This document shows, in pieces, positions 9,634 to 18,702 of a stretch of 60,545 bases of DNA (its first letter is position 1; the number at the start of each line of letters is the position of its first letter). Source of the stretch: Syntrophobacteraceae bacterium (GTDB lineage Bacteria > Desulfobacterota > Syntrophobacteria > Syntrophobacterales > Syntrophobacteraceae); NCBI GenBank assembly GCA_025454175.1, contig JALOOX010000037.1, positions 1 through 60,545 of the forward strand, in the 5' to 3' direction. The notes beneath the pieces are model-generated. The model did no database searches, was not told the DNA's origin, and saw only the letters and a list, made by a program, of their open reading frames with translations. Made by a program: the position numbers and the translations under genes.

Positions 9634-12441
9634 ATGCTTCACCCCAGCAATCTCATCGGAAAACAGATCGACCAGTTCAGGCTTGACGAGTTCATCGCCA
9701 AGGGCGCCATGGGGATGGTCTTCAAGGCATTCGACACCGTCCTCATGAGAACGGTTGCTCTCAAGCTCATCTCCAAACAGATGATCGAAGACCTGACGGA
9801 CGAAGAGCTCACCATGCGCGAGGAGGCTCGCAAGCGGTTGATCCAGGAGGCCAAGACGGCCGGGCGCCTGAATCACCCCAACATCCTGACCATTTACTCG
9901 TACGGCGAAACGGATGATTTCGAATACATCTGCATGGAGTACCTCAAAGGGAAAACGCTGAACCAGCTGCTTTCCCAAAGGAAGGTCATCGAGGTTGACC
10001 AGGCCATCAGTATTCTCGAGCAGATCCTCCTTGCCCTGGACGCCGCCAACCAGGAGCAGATCGTTCATCGCGACATCAAGCCTTCGAACATCATGATGAC
10101 CGATGACGGTCGTTTGAAGGTCATGGATTTCGGGATCGCCAAGCTGCCCTCCTTCTCCATGACCACCACGGGCACCGTCCTGGGCACGCCTTACTACATG
10201 TCGCCCGAACAGATCTCGGGGCAGAAGGTCGACATCCGGTCAGACATTTTCTCTGTGGGCGCGGTGCTTTACCAGATCGTTACGGGGGAGCGCCCGTTTG
10301 AGGCAACCAACACGGCGACCCTCGCCTACAAGATCGTTCAGGTGGATCCCATACCCCCGGACCTTCTGAATGTTCACGTTCCCCACCCCCTGGGAGTGAT
10401 CCTCAGGAAGTCGCTGGCCAAGCATCCCTCCGAACGTTATCAGAGTCCCGTGGAGATGATGCAGGACCTGAAGGCCGTGAAGGAAAAGAAGCAGCTTCCG
10501 AGTCAGATGGGGGCGGCCATCCCGGCCAACGGCCTGAAGGCGGGAAGGGGCTTCCAGGCGAGGGCTGGTGAAATGGATGGTTCGGCATGCGCCGGATCCC
10601 AGGGGCTTCAGAATGGAACCGAGGCGGAGATGTCCGGGGATGCGGCTCCATCCAGGGGACGCGTGGTGGAGTTTCGACGCAATGGGGGGGCGGAGCGCCC
10701 GGAGGAGAGGGAGGGGCCTGGGCCCGGTGCGGCGGAGGCAGCCGAAGGGGCTTCCGAGGAACGTGATCCCGCCATGCAGCCGCCGGCGAACTGGGATCAT
10801 CTTCCCACGAGGCAGGATCTGCCCCACCTGTTTTATGGCCGAGGGGTCGGAGGAGGTGAGCAGGCTTATTCCCCCAAGCGCTATCGCCTCGTAGGCGTCG
10901 TGTTCGTCCTGATCGTCGTGGCTGGATTCTGGTACGTGGCTTTCAATGCTTTCCGGGAGATCAAGGGGGTGGTCGAAAACTCCACCCAAGCCAACGGCGC
11001 CCCTCAGGAGGCCAAGGCGCCCGCCCCCGCATCCACGCAGGCACTTCCGGAAGCTCCCGCGGCTCAGCCTTCGGTGGAGCAGCTGATCCTCGAAGCCAGG
11101 AGCATATGGCCGTCGGATCCCGCGGCGGCCCAGAGCCTCCTGGAGAAGGCCGCGGCCATGCAGCCGGATCATTTCGAAGCCTCCTTTCAGCTTGCCCGAC
11201 TGCTCGCCCATCGCATGGATTACGCCGCAGCCAAACAACAGTACGAAAAGACCCTGCTCATCAACAAGTCGAATCCCGAGGTCTTCTTCAATCTCGGGCA
11301 CATTCATCTCACGCAGGGCGACTACGATTCAGCCATAAGGAACCTCGAAGCCTGCCTGGCCTTGAATCCGACCTACAAGGACGAGGTCTTTTCCAACCTG
11401 GGAATCAGTTACCTGAAGAAGGACCTCCCCGACCAGGCCAGGGATGCTTTCCGGCGGGCCCTGGAGATCAATCCTTCCAATGCCGTCGCGAGAGCGCATC
11501 TGGCAACGCTCCTGCCTTCCGTCCAGGGGGCCGGCGAGGGAGAGCAGAAAGCATCGGTCCCGGCATCCGCTGGAACAGGGCGGACCGTTGAACAGCTGGT
11601 GGCCGAGGCCAGGGAGCTGATGGAAAAGGACCCGCCTCAAGCGCGATTGCTGCTTGATGAAGCCATCCTGAGGGAGCCCGGCGATTTCGACGCGGTGTTC
11701 CAGTTGGGGCGACTGCTGACCTTTCAGAAGGACTACGCGGCGGCCATACAAAGATACGAGCGGGCCCTCGAGCTCAATCCCGCGTCCGCCGATGCTCTCT
11801 TCAACCTGGGATACATCCACCTGGTCTCCAAGGATTACGACAAGGCCATTCAGCATTATGAATCATGCCTGGCCCTTTCCCCTCCCTACCGTGACGAGGT
11901 GCTCACGAATCTCGGGCTCGGCCATCTCAAGAAGATGAATCTCGCCGAGGCGCGGAAGCTCTTCGAAGAGGCCCTGAAGGTCAACCCCGACAACCAGGTC
12001 GCCCGGGGATATCTACGCAATATGGACAAGCTCAGGCGAAACAGGTCCGATGTGCAGCTGACCGGAGCGCCAACGGAACCGCGGGCTCAGCCGGCTGCCT
12101 TGAAATCGGTCGTCGATGCCAATGCGGCGGAGGCTGCGTCATCGGGTCCCCCTCCCCTGGAGGGCGATTACCTGGTGGAGGGCGTGAATCCGAGCGGCAG
12201 CACCTACAAGGGCAAGGCATCGGTCAAGCGAAAAGGTGACGAGTACACGGTGACCTGGGTCATCGCCAACGTCAAATTCTCGGGAAAAGGCAGTTTGAAC
12301 GGGGACAGGCTGGCTGTGAACTGGCAGACATCCACGGGGGAGTCCGGCTCACTCAGCTACCAGCTCAACCAGGACGGGACCCTCAAAGGCAGTTGGGCCG
12401 ATGGCGCCGGGGCGGAAATGCTCGTTCCCGTTGGCCGCTAG
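9634..12441 (+). CDS. Transmembrane Ser/Thr protein kinase with two TPR blocks
   Basis: A 935-residue Hanks-type (PknB-like) kinase. The kinase domain spans about residues 15-285, with a glycine loop AKGAMGMVF (22-30), catalytic Lys44 in VALKLI, the HRDIKPSN catalytic loop (Asp147), DFG (165-167) and a GTPYYMSPEQ activation segment, so it should be active. A low-complexity linker follows, then one membrane helix at about 420-440. The extracytoplasmic part has two similar TPR blocks (each begins VEQL..EAR and contains YEKTL/YERAL repeats). The C-terminal ~90-residue beta-rich domain has repeated G-x-Y/W patterns (DYLVEGVNPSGSTYKGKA). The layout suggests a surface sensor that signals through phosphorylation; ligand and targets are unknown. 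Confidence 0.93.
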   Translation: MLHPSNLIGKQIDQFRLDEFIAKGAMGMVFKAFDTVLMRTVALKLISKQMIEDLTDEELTMREEARKRLIQEAKTAGRLNHPNILTIYSYGETDDFEYICMEYLKGKTLNQLLSQRKVIEVDQAISILEQILLALDAANQEQIVHRDIKPSNIMMTDDGRLKVMDFGIAKLPSFSMTTTGTVLGTPYYMSPEQISGQKVDIRSDIFSVGAVLYQIVTGERPFEATNTATLAYKIVQVDPIPPDLLNVHVPHPLGVILRKSLAKHPSERYQSPVEMMQDLKAVKEKKQLPSQMGAAIPANGLKAGRGFQARAGEMDGSACAGSQGLQNGTEAEMSGDAAPSRGRVVEFRRNGGAERPEEREGPGPGAAEAAEGASEERDPAMQPPANWDHLPTRQDLPHLFYGRGVGGGEQAYSPKRYRLVGVVFVLIVVAGFWYVAFNAFREIKGVVENSTQANGAPQEAKAPAPASTQALPEAPAAQPSVEQLILEARSIWPSDPAAAQSLLEKAAAMQPDHFEASFQLARLLAHRMDYAAAKQQYEKTLLINKSNPEVFFNLGHIHLTQGDYDSAIRNLEACLALNPTYKDEVFSNLGISYLKKDLPDQARDAFRRALEINPSNAVARAHLATLLPSVQGAGEGEQKASVPASAGTGRTVEQLVAEARELMEKDPPQARLLLDEAILREPGDFDAVFQLGRLLTFQKDYAAAIQRYERALELNPASADALFNLGYIHLVSKDYDKAIQHYESCLALSPPYRDEVLTNLGLGHLKKMNLAEARKLFEEALKVNPDNQVARGYLRNMDKLRRNRSDVQLTGAPTEPRAQPAALKSVVDANAAEAASSGPPPLEGDYLVEGVNPSGSTYKGKASVKRKGDEYTVTWVIANVKFSGKGSLNGDRLAVNWQTSTGESGSLSYQLNQDGTLKGSWADGAGAEMLVPVGR

Positions 12442-12518
12442 TTACCCCTTTCAACGAATGGAAGCGCGCTCTGAATCGGAAAGCTGAGATTCTTCAGATT
12501 GCTCAAAGGGATGCAGTG

Positions 12519-12959
12519 ATGAATGGAATCCATGGAAAGCTGCTTTGGGCCGTTTTCGTGGTGATTGTTCTGGCCGGCTGCGGCACCGTGTCCAATGAAC
12601 GGATCAGGAAGGCCGTGAAACAGCCCGCCCCGACAGTGGAAGAGCCGGCGTTCATCTTCCATCGAGTCATGGCCGGAGAAACCATGGGCTCCATCGCCCG
12701 CCATTATTCGGGGAAGGAGAGCATGTGGCGGGAAATTGCCGAGGCGAATCCTGAACTGAGCCCGTTCAAGCTGAAAAAGGACGACATCGTGAGGGTGCCC
12801 GCGGCCATCGCGACGGTCAACAAAGAGCAGCCCTCAACCTCCACGGCGGCCAGGAAGCCCAGGAAGCCCGACAGGAAAGACGCCGCGACTTCTGCTCCGG
12901 ACGATGAGCCTGACGATACCCTGGAGACGGATTTCGAGCCTGTTTTCGGTCCCAAATGA
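12519..12959 (+). CDS. LysM-domain lipoprotein
   Basis: A 146-residue protein. The ATG at 12519 follows AAAGGG and gives a lipoprotein signal, MNGIHGKLLWAVFVVIVLAGC, with lipobox LAGC at residues 18-21. A LysM-like peptidoglycan-binding module follows (FHRVMAGETMGSIARHYSG, then MWREIAEANPEL and DDIVRVP). The tail is Lys/Asp-rich and probably disordered. The longer open frame from 12393 overlaps the kinase gene and destroys the signal peptide. It is only 77 bases after the kinase stop, so co-transcription is likely. A cell-envelope role is inferred. Confidence 0.85.
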   Translation: MNGIHGKLLWAVFVVIVLAGCGTVSNERIRKAVKQPAPTVEEPAFIFHRVMAGETMGSIARHYSGKESMWREIAEANPELSPFKLKKDDIVRVPAAIATVNKEQPSTSTAARKPRKPDRKDAATSAPDDEPDDTLETDFEPVFGPK

Positions 12960-13033
12960 GCTGCCCGGGGCAGTGAACGCCAGTCGGGGAGTAGTGGATC
13001 CACCACCGCGAGCGGCTTCCAGGGAGTTTGACT

Positions 13034-13594
13034 TCAGTCGCTTGTCCACACCTGTTTCTTCTCTTCACTGAGGATCACCGATCCGCCCTGATCGTAATAG
13101 ACCCGCTTCTCTGGACCGCCGCGGTTGTAGAATACCTCGAGCTTCGAATAGTTCCTGCGCGCCGCGAAGGCATCGCTGTACCAGAGCTCTTCCTTGTTCT
13201 TATTTCCGTTTTCATCGTAATGGATCTCTGCCTTGGTCAAACCATGAGTATTGGAATAAATGTCCGTGTAATTAAATGATGACTTTATTAGCCTAGGTCT
13301 CCTTAGTATTCTGTGTTCATAGAATTGCTCTCTACTGTATACTCCATCTTGTGATGATTGATCTTCAGTATAGAATGATTGTATCTGTTTTATATTTCCT
13401 CGCTTATCATAAAATATTATTTGCCTCATAAAACCATCTTTGTATTGTTCTTCGTTTTCATCATAGATCTCTTCTATTGTCTTGCCATTGTATTCGTTTT
13501 TCGTGGAAAGTATCTTTTCTTCCCTGGCAAGGCAAATACCAAAAAAAGTAATTATGACTATTGGAACAATCACATAGGATATTGTTCTTTTCAT
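13034..13594 (-). CDS. AT-rich secreted protein of unknown function
   Basis: A 186-residue protein. The ATG at 13594 is preceded by AAGGAG at ideal spacing and opens a signal peptide (MKRTISYVIVPIVIITFFG, cleavage near ICLA). The mature part is Tyr/Glu/Lys/Asn-rich, with repeats of the form IFYDKRGNIKQ, IHYDENGNKNKEE and VFYNRGGPEK, resembling MORN/YwqK-type beta-hairpin repeats. Base composition over about 13240-13600 is much more AT-rich than the neighbours, which suggests recent acquisition. I do not recognise a precise family. Confidence 0.75.
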   Translation of the reverse strand: MKRTISYVIVPIVIITFFGICLAREEKILSTKNEYNGKTIEEIYDENEEQYKDGFMRQIIFYDKRGNIKQIQSFYTEDQSSQDGVYSREQFYEHRILRRPRLIKSSFNYTDIYSNTHGLTKAEIHYDENGNKNKEELWYSDAFAARRNYSKLEVFYNRGGPEKRVYYDQGGSVILSEEKKQVWTSD

Positions 13595-13640
13595 TCCATT
13601 CTCCTTCATTTGATGCTTTGTGCTGGTGCACGGAAAGGAG

Positions 13641-14675
13641 CTACGCAGCGGCAACGGCGTCGCGCGTGGACTCCTTGACCCGGTACATGGCGGTGTCGGC
13701 AAATCTGAGAAGCTCGACCTTGTCGTGGGCATCCCCTGGGTACGACGCCACACCGAAGGACGCCGTGACGCGCAGGTTGAGACCCTCTTCCACGAGGAAG
13801 GTCGTTTGCTTGATCAGCTCGCGGAGCCTGCCGGCGAATGCCACTCCGTCGTCCTTGCTCGATCCCGGCAGCACGACGATGAACTCGTCCCCGCCATAAC
13901 GGAAGGGAATCACCCCGGGTTTTTCCTGCTGTCGGAGCAGGTGGCCGATTTCCCGCAAAACCTTGCTCCCGCGGAGGTGCCCGTGCGAATCGTTGACGAG
14001 CTTGAAACGGTCGAGATCGAAGAAGATCATGGAGACTTCATGACCCTGCAGGCGGGCGATGGAAATCTCCCGGTCCAGGATATCATAGAGGTGCCTGCTG
14101 TTGTATAAGGAGGTGTGATCGTCGGTGATCACGAGTCGTTGAACCCGGTCGAACAGGGCAGCGTTCTGGATGGCGATGGCTCCGTATTCCGCGAGGGTCT
14201 CGAGGGCGCGCATGTCGAGATCGGTGAACGGGGTCTCCTCCATGCGGTTGACGAGCTCGATGACGCCCACCACGCGTCCCCCCATTCGCATGGGCACGCA
14301 AATGACGGAGCGTGTGGTGAACCTGGAGAGCTCATCGAAACGGCCGCAGAATCGCCGGTCCGAGCCGGCGTTCTCGATGAGAACGCTCTCTCCGTTTTCG
14401 GCGACCCAGCCGGCAATGCCTTCGCCAACCTGGAGACGATGCCCCTTGATGGTCTCCGCGCCCTGGCCCACGGCGATCTCGAAGCGCAGATGACGTCCAT
14501 CCTCCTCCATGAGAAGGAGCGACCAGTTTTGAGGCCTCAGCAGGGTTTGCACCTTTTCCATGATGATGCGCAGCACTTCCGAGAGGTCCAGGGTGGAGGT
14601 GAGGGTTCTGGCCAGATCGGAGAAGATCTGGTGCTCCTTTTTCAGTCGTTCGAATTCGCTGCTCGAGTACGGCAT
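13641..14675 (-). CDS. GAF-GGDEF protein (diguanylate cyclase)
   Basis: A cytosolic 344-residue protein: N-terminal GAF domain (about 10-165; LARTLTSTLDLSEVLRIIM, then GVIELVNR) and C-terminal GGDEF domain with an intact active-site loop RYGGDEF at about residue 260, so it should make cyclic di-GMP from GTP. The inhibitory I-site RxxD that normally precedes the loop is not present (the position reads EKPG), implying no product feedback there. It is transcribed away from the GAF histidine kinase that starts 140 bases away, whose GAF domain is similar. Confidence 0.92.
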   Translation of the reverse strand: MPYSSSEFERLKKEHQIFSDLARTLTSTLDLSEVLRIIMEKVQTLLRPQNWSLLLMEEDGRHLRFEIAVGQGAETIKGHRLQVGEGIAGWVAENGESVLIENAGSDRRFCGRFDELSRFTTRSVICVPMRMGGRVVGVIELVNRMEETPFTDLDMRALETLAEYGAIAIQNAALFDRVQRLVITDDHTSLYNSRHLYDILDREISIARLQGHEVSMIFFDLDRFKLVNDSHGHLRGSKVLREIGHLLRQQEKPGVIPFRYGGDEFIVVLPGSSKDDGVAFAGRLRELIKQTTFLVEEGLNLRVTASFGVASYPGDAHDKVELLRFADTAMYRVKESTRDAVAAA

Positions 14676-14815
14676 GTCGGATTTCCTCTATCAGTCCGCC
14701 TTGCTGCGCTGCCAATCGTCCATGGCATGCGCATCTGGGAAGATCGCTTCATGCATGTTACACGACCCTCGGTCTCCTGCAAGAAGCTTCTGCGCCGAGG
14801 GGTGCATGGTGTACG

Positions 14816-16165
14816 ATGGATGTTAACGTTATCGAGCCGCGCAATGGGTGTCACATGAGCCAGCAAGCCCATGGAGTCAAGGAGCTGAGAGCACTCGTTG
14901 AGCTCAGCGGTATGGTCAACTCGTCCCTGGACATCGAAAGCGTGCTGGGCCACGCCATGACCTGCGTGCAGGAGCTCCTGGACGCGGAGGCGAGCTCCAT
15001 ATTCCAGCTCGATGCTGAAAAGGGGGAGCTCTACTTCAGGCTCGCTCTCGGGGACGCCGCCGAGCGGGTCAGGGAGGTGAGGCTCGGAATGGGGCAGGGG
15101 ATCGCCGGCTGGGTAGCCCGGACCCGTCGCCCCCTGATCATTCCCGACACCTCGAAGGACCCGCGATTCAATGCGGAAGTTGACGTTCATTCGGGCTTCC
15201 GGACTCGTTCCATATTGTGCGTTCCCATGATCTACAGGGGGCGGCTCACGGGTGTTCTCCAGGTGCTGAACAAAAGGAGCGGACGGGAATTCACCCGGGA
15301 CGATCTCGAAATCCTCACCGTTCTGTCCAACCAGATCGCCACCGCCATCGAGAATGCAAGGCTCTACGCACGGCTCAACGAGAGATTCACCCTCACGTCG
15401 TGCGAGCTCAGGTCCACCCAGGAGAAGCTCTTGCACGCCGAGAGGCTGGCCGCCCTGGGGCGGCTCTCCCAGGGTGTCGCCCATGAAGTCAGAAACCCGG
15501 TGACCGTCATTGGCGGTTTTGCCCGGCGCCTCAAGAAGGAGCTGGCGGCATCGGAGTCGGCCCAGAGAGGGCTCGACGTGATCCTGGCCGAAGCCGAGCG
15601 GCTCGAGCGCATGGTGACCGATATAGAGGATTTCTGCAAACTCCCCGCTCCGTCCCCGGGCGAGGTCGATTTGGCGCGGCTCCTGGAAAGGGTGCTGCAA
15701 AGCTTCAGTGACTGGATGAATCGCCAGTCCATTGCCGCGGAGGTGCTGTCCGACGGTTTGGCATATCATGCCTGGGCCGACGAGAAGCTGCTTGAGATCG
15801 CATGCCGAAACGTCATCCAGAATTCCATCGAGGCCATGCCCGAGGGTGGCAGGATCGAAATCGAGCTGAAAACCGTGGACAATGGACTGGCTCTCAGGTT
15901 TCGAGACACCGGATCGGGGATCCCTCCCGAGTCCCTCCCTTACGTTTTCGAGCCCTTTTACACCTCCAGAACCCGTGGCTCGGGTCTTGGGCTCACCAGG
16001 GTGCATCGCATCGTGTGCGATCATGGAGGGGATGTGAACATCGCCTCGGTGGTGGGAAAGGGCACAGAAGTCCTGATCACACTGCCGATGGCTCCTCATG
16101 AAGGGGGGCAGGGGTCCGGTTCAGCCCCCGGGGGAGATGTCGAGGCATCTCGGAGCGAGGGCTGA
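14816..16165 (+). CDS. GAF-domain sensor histidine kinase
   Basis: A 449-residue soluble kinase. A GAF domain (about 25-185; VLGHAMTCVQELLDAEASSI, then GVLQVLNKR) is followed by a HisKA dimerisation helix with H-box VAHEVRNP (His223) and a HATPase_c domain with N-box RNVIQNSIEAMPEGG, G1 DTGSGIP, F-box FEPFYT and G2 GSGLGL. No membrane helix is seen. No response regulator adjoins it. The last 70 bases overlap the 3' end of mtaB, a convergent overlap. An in-frame ATG at 14855 is an alternative start. Confidence 0.92.
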   Translation: MDVNVIEPRNGCHMSQQAHGVKELRALVELSGMVNSSLDIESVLGHAMTCVQELLDAEASSIFQLDAEKGELYFRLALGDAAERVREVRLGMGQGIAGWVARTRRPLIIPDTSKDPRFNAEVDVHSGFRTRSILCVPMIYRGRLTGVLQVLNKRSGREFTRDDLEILTVLSNQIATAIENARLYARLNERFTLTSCELRSTQEKLLHAERLAALGRLSQGVAHEVRNPVTVIGGFARRLKKELAASESAQRGLDVILAEAERLERMVTDIEDFCKLPAPSPGEVDLARLLERVLQSFSDWMNRQSIAAEVLSDGLAYHAWADEKLLEIACRNVIQNSIEAMPEGGRIEIELKTVDNGLALRFRDTGSGIPPESLPYVFEPFYTSRTRGSGLGLTRVHRIVCDHGGDVNIASVVGKGTEVLITLPMAPHEGGQGSGSAPGGDVEASRSEG

Positions 16166-17496
16166 GGATCACATGCATCAGCCACCCATTTCCCGTAGAG
16201 CCCCTGCGGCGTGGCATCCAGGAGGCGAGCCCGGACCCGCATTCCCGGTGCGAGCGCTTTTGAGCTTTCAATGTTGAGCTTGAGGTAGTTTGGGGTTGTA
16301 CCCTGCCAGAGGAAGCCCCGGGGATCTCTTCTCTCCACCAGCAATTCCATCGTTCGCCCCAGGAACCTCCCGGCGAATGCAATGCGTTTCCGTGCGCTCA
16401 GTTCTCTCAGGACTCGGCATCTTGCCTTGAGGGTATGGCCGTCGATTCTGTTCGAAAGCTGGAGAGCCAGGGTTCCCGGGCGTGGGGAGAACGGGAAAAC
16501 GTGCAGGTAGGCGATGGGAAGATCACTCAGAAGGGAGAGGGTGTTCTGGAACCGGGATTCCGTCTCACCCGGGAAGCCCGCCAGCACGTCGGCGCCGATG
16601 GCCGCGTCGGGAAATATGTCGTGCAGGTGCAGGATGAGATCCCGGTAGTACCCGGCCCCGTAGGGACGGTGCATGGCCTCCAGGATATCGTCGTCGCCGC
16701 TTTGGAGCGGGATGTGGAAGTGGGGGCAGAGCTCGGGAGTGGTCTGAAGCTCGCCCATGAGCCCCTCGGTGCATTCGAGGGGCTCGAGAGAGCTGAGTCG
16801 GATACGAGGGGGCAAGCCTCCGCATTTCAGTTGCCGGAGGAGAGAGGTCAGGTTCTCGCGGGCGTCGAGATCCCGCCCCCATTGGCCCAGGTGGATCCCC
16901 GAGAGCACGACCTCCTGGAAGCCTTGCTCCATGAAGCGATGGAGCTGGCCGCGGACGGCCCTGGCGGGAAGGCTCCGGCTGCAGCCGCGGGAGTGAGGCA
17001 CGATGCAGTAGGAGCAGAAGGCATCGCAGCCATCCTGCACCTTGAGGACCGCACGCGAGCGTCCGATGGCCATCCGGTGCATACAGAGCTCACGGAATCC
17101 GCGAATCGACCGCGGAGGGGCGGCAGCGACGCATGGCCGCTGGAATGTCCCCGGCTCCCGAAGCCACTGGAGCAGGTCGAACTTCTCGCCGTTGCCCAGG
17201 ATATGGGTGGCCAGCTGTTCGGCGGCCAGGCGGGGGGCCTCCACGTGAACATCACAGCCCATGACCACCACGACCTCTCCCCGCGGATTTGCCCGCCGGG
17301 CCCTGCGAAGCAGCTGCCGTGTTTCAAGGCTGGCCCGGGAGGTCACGGCGCAGCTGTGGACAATGGTCAGATCGGCCGTTTCCCCGCGGGCTGCCGTGCC
17401 GTATCCGGCTTCGGCGAGAACTTCGAGGAAGTGGGAGGACTCGACCTGGTTCACTTTGCAGCCCAGGGTATGCAGGGCAACCTTCCTGCTGTTCAA
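16096..17496 (-). CDS. mtaB: tRNA N6-threonylcarbamoyladenosine methylthiotransferase (MiaB-like)
   Basis: A 466-residue radical SAM methylthiotransferase. The N-terminal UPF0004 domain starts TLGCKVNQVESSHF and carries cluster-binding cysteines; the radical SAM motif is CDAFCSYC, followed by SLPARAVRGQL. A C-terminal TRAM-like segment ends the protein. The TLGCKVNQ opening is typical of MtaB, which makes ms2t6A37, rather than MiaB (ms2i6A). Its start overlaps the stop of mnmA by 4 bases, so the two tRNA sulfur-insertion enzymes are translationally coupled. Confidence 0.93.
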   Translation of the reverse strand: MNSRKVALHTLGCKVNQVESSHFLEVLAEAGYGTAARGETADLTIVHSCAVTSRASLETRQLLRRARRANPRGEVVVVMGCDVHVEAPRLAAEQLATHILGNGEKFDLLQWLREPGTFQRPCVAAAPPRSIRGFRELCMHRMAIGRSRAVLKVQDGCDAFCSYCIVPHSRGCSRSLPARAVRGQLHRFMEQGFQEVVLSGIHLGQWGRDLDARENLTSLLRQLKCGGLPPRIRLSSLEPLECTEGLMGELQTTPELCPHFHIPLQSGDDDILEAMHRPYGAGYYRDLILHLHDIFPDAAIGADVLAGFPGETESRFQNTLSLLSDLPIAYLHVFPFSPRPGTLALQLSNRIDGHTLKARCRVLRELSARKRIAFAGRFLGRTMELLVERRDPRGFLWQGTTPNYLKLNIESSKALAPGMRVRARLLDATPQGLYGKWVADACDPQPSLRDASTSPPGAEPDPCPPS

Positions 17497-18617
17497 GGGG
17501 GGCTCCCGGCGGATGATGGGGTTGGTGTGTGCATTCGGAACCTTTCGATGATTCCACCTCCCACGAGCATCTCACCGTCATAAAAGACCGCAGCCTGTCC
17601 GGGTGTGACGGCGCGCTGGGGGGAGTCGAAGACGATTCGCACCCGATCCGTTGAGAGGGGCGTGACCAGTGCGGGGGCCGGCTGGTGTTGATGGCGTATC
17701 TTCACCGAGCACCGCAGGGGCGCTTCCCGGGGCATGATGGAAACCCAGTTGACGCCGGCGGCGGTGAGCTCCGGGCGGTCCAGGTCCACGGCGCTTCCCA
17801 CCCGGACGGCATTGGCGGAAACATCCAGCTCGAGGACATAGAGGGGAGCCGTGGAGGCAATGCCCAGTCCGCGACGCTGCCCTATGGTGTAGGCAAAGAG
17901 CCCTTTGTGCTCTCCCAGAACGTTGCCCGCCCTGTCCAGGATGGGACCCCGGGCTGTATCCGTATCCGCGGGATGACGCTCCATGAGGAACTCCTGGTAG
18001 CCTCCTCGAGGGATGAAGCAGATCTCCTGGCTTTCCCGGGGAATCTCCCGCTCCAGGCCCATGGACCGGGCCCAATGGAGGACTTCCCGCTTGGTGCGTC
18101 CCCCCAGGGGAAAGAGCGTTCCGGCCAGCTGCTCCTGGGTCAGGCCGAACAGGAAATAGGACTGGTCCTTGCCGACATCGAGACCCCGGAAGAGGCGGTA
18201 TCGGTCGGAATTGTCATCGGGAGGCGAGACCCTGGCGTAATGACCAGTGGCCATGGTGTATACACCCAGATTCACAGCCTCCCGCAGGATGATGGGGAAT
18301 TTGACCTGGGGATTGCAGGTGACGCACGGGTTGGGCGTGAGTCCGCCCAGATAGGCGTTCAGAAAAGGTTGGATCACCATTTGCTCGAAAAGATCGCGGC
18401 AATCGATGACGTTCACGTCGATGCCAAAGCGGGAAGCCACATTGCGCAGAGCGCCCTCGCGCTCTTCTAGGGCTTCCTCGGTCGACCATCGCCCGCCCGG
18501 AGAGGGAGGCAGGAGACGCATGTGAAGGCCCTTGACCTCATGCCCCATTTCCCGCAGCAGCAGGGCGGCGCGAAGGCTGTCCACACCGCCGCTCAGGGCG
18601 ACGGCTACAGGCTCCAT
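17493..18617 (-). CDS. mnmA: tRNA-specific 2-thiouridylase MnmA
   Basis: Adenylates and thiolates U34 of Lys, Glu and Gln tRNAs. With the ATG at 18617 the protein is 374 residues, the usual size, and the PP-loop SGGVDS is near the N-terminus as expected. The two catalytic cysteines are in NPCVTCN and EICFIP. The open frame runs 17 residues further upstream but those lack family resemblance. It lies downstream of a NIL/ferredoxin gene and overlaps mtaB. Confidence 0.95.
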   Translation of the reverse strand: MEPVAVALSGGVDSLRAALLLREMGHEVKGLHMRLLPPSPGGRWSTEEALEEREGALRNVASRFGIDVNVIDCRDLFEQMVIQPFLNAYLGGLTPNPCVTCNPQVKFPIILREAVNLGVYTMATGHYARVSPPDDNSDRYRLFRGLDVGKDQSYFLFGLTQEQLAGTLFPLGGRTKREVLHWARSMGLEREIPRESQEICFIPRGGYQEFLMERHPADTDTARGPILDRAGNVLGEHKGLFAYTIGQRRGLGIASTAPLYVLELDVSANAVRVGSAVDLDRPELTAAGVNWVSIMPREAPLRCSVKIRHQHQPAPALVTPLSTDRVRIVFDSPQRAVTPGQAAVFYDGEMLVGGGIIERFRMHTPTPSSAGSPP

Positions 18618-18702
18618 GGCGGGTTCATCAGTGTATGGCGGTCCAGTGGACCACCCGGGAAGCAGCACCCGTCGCCGGCCCGCAGATGGATCATGTGGAA
18701 GC

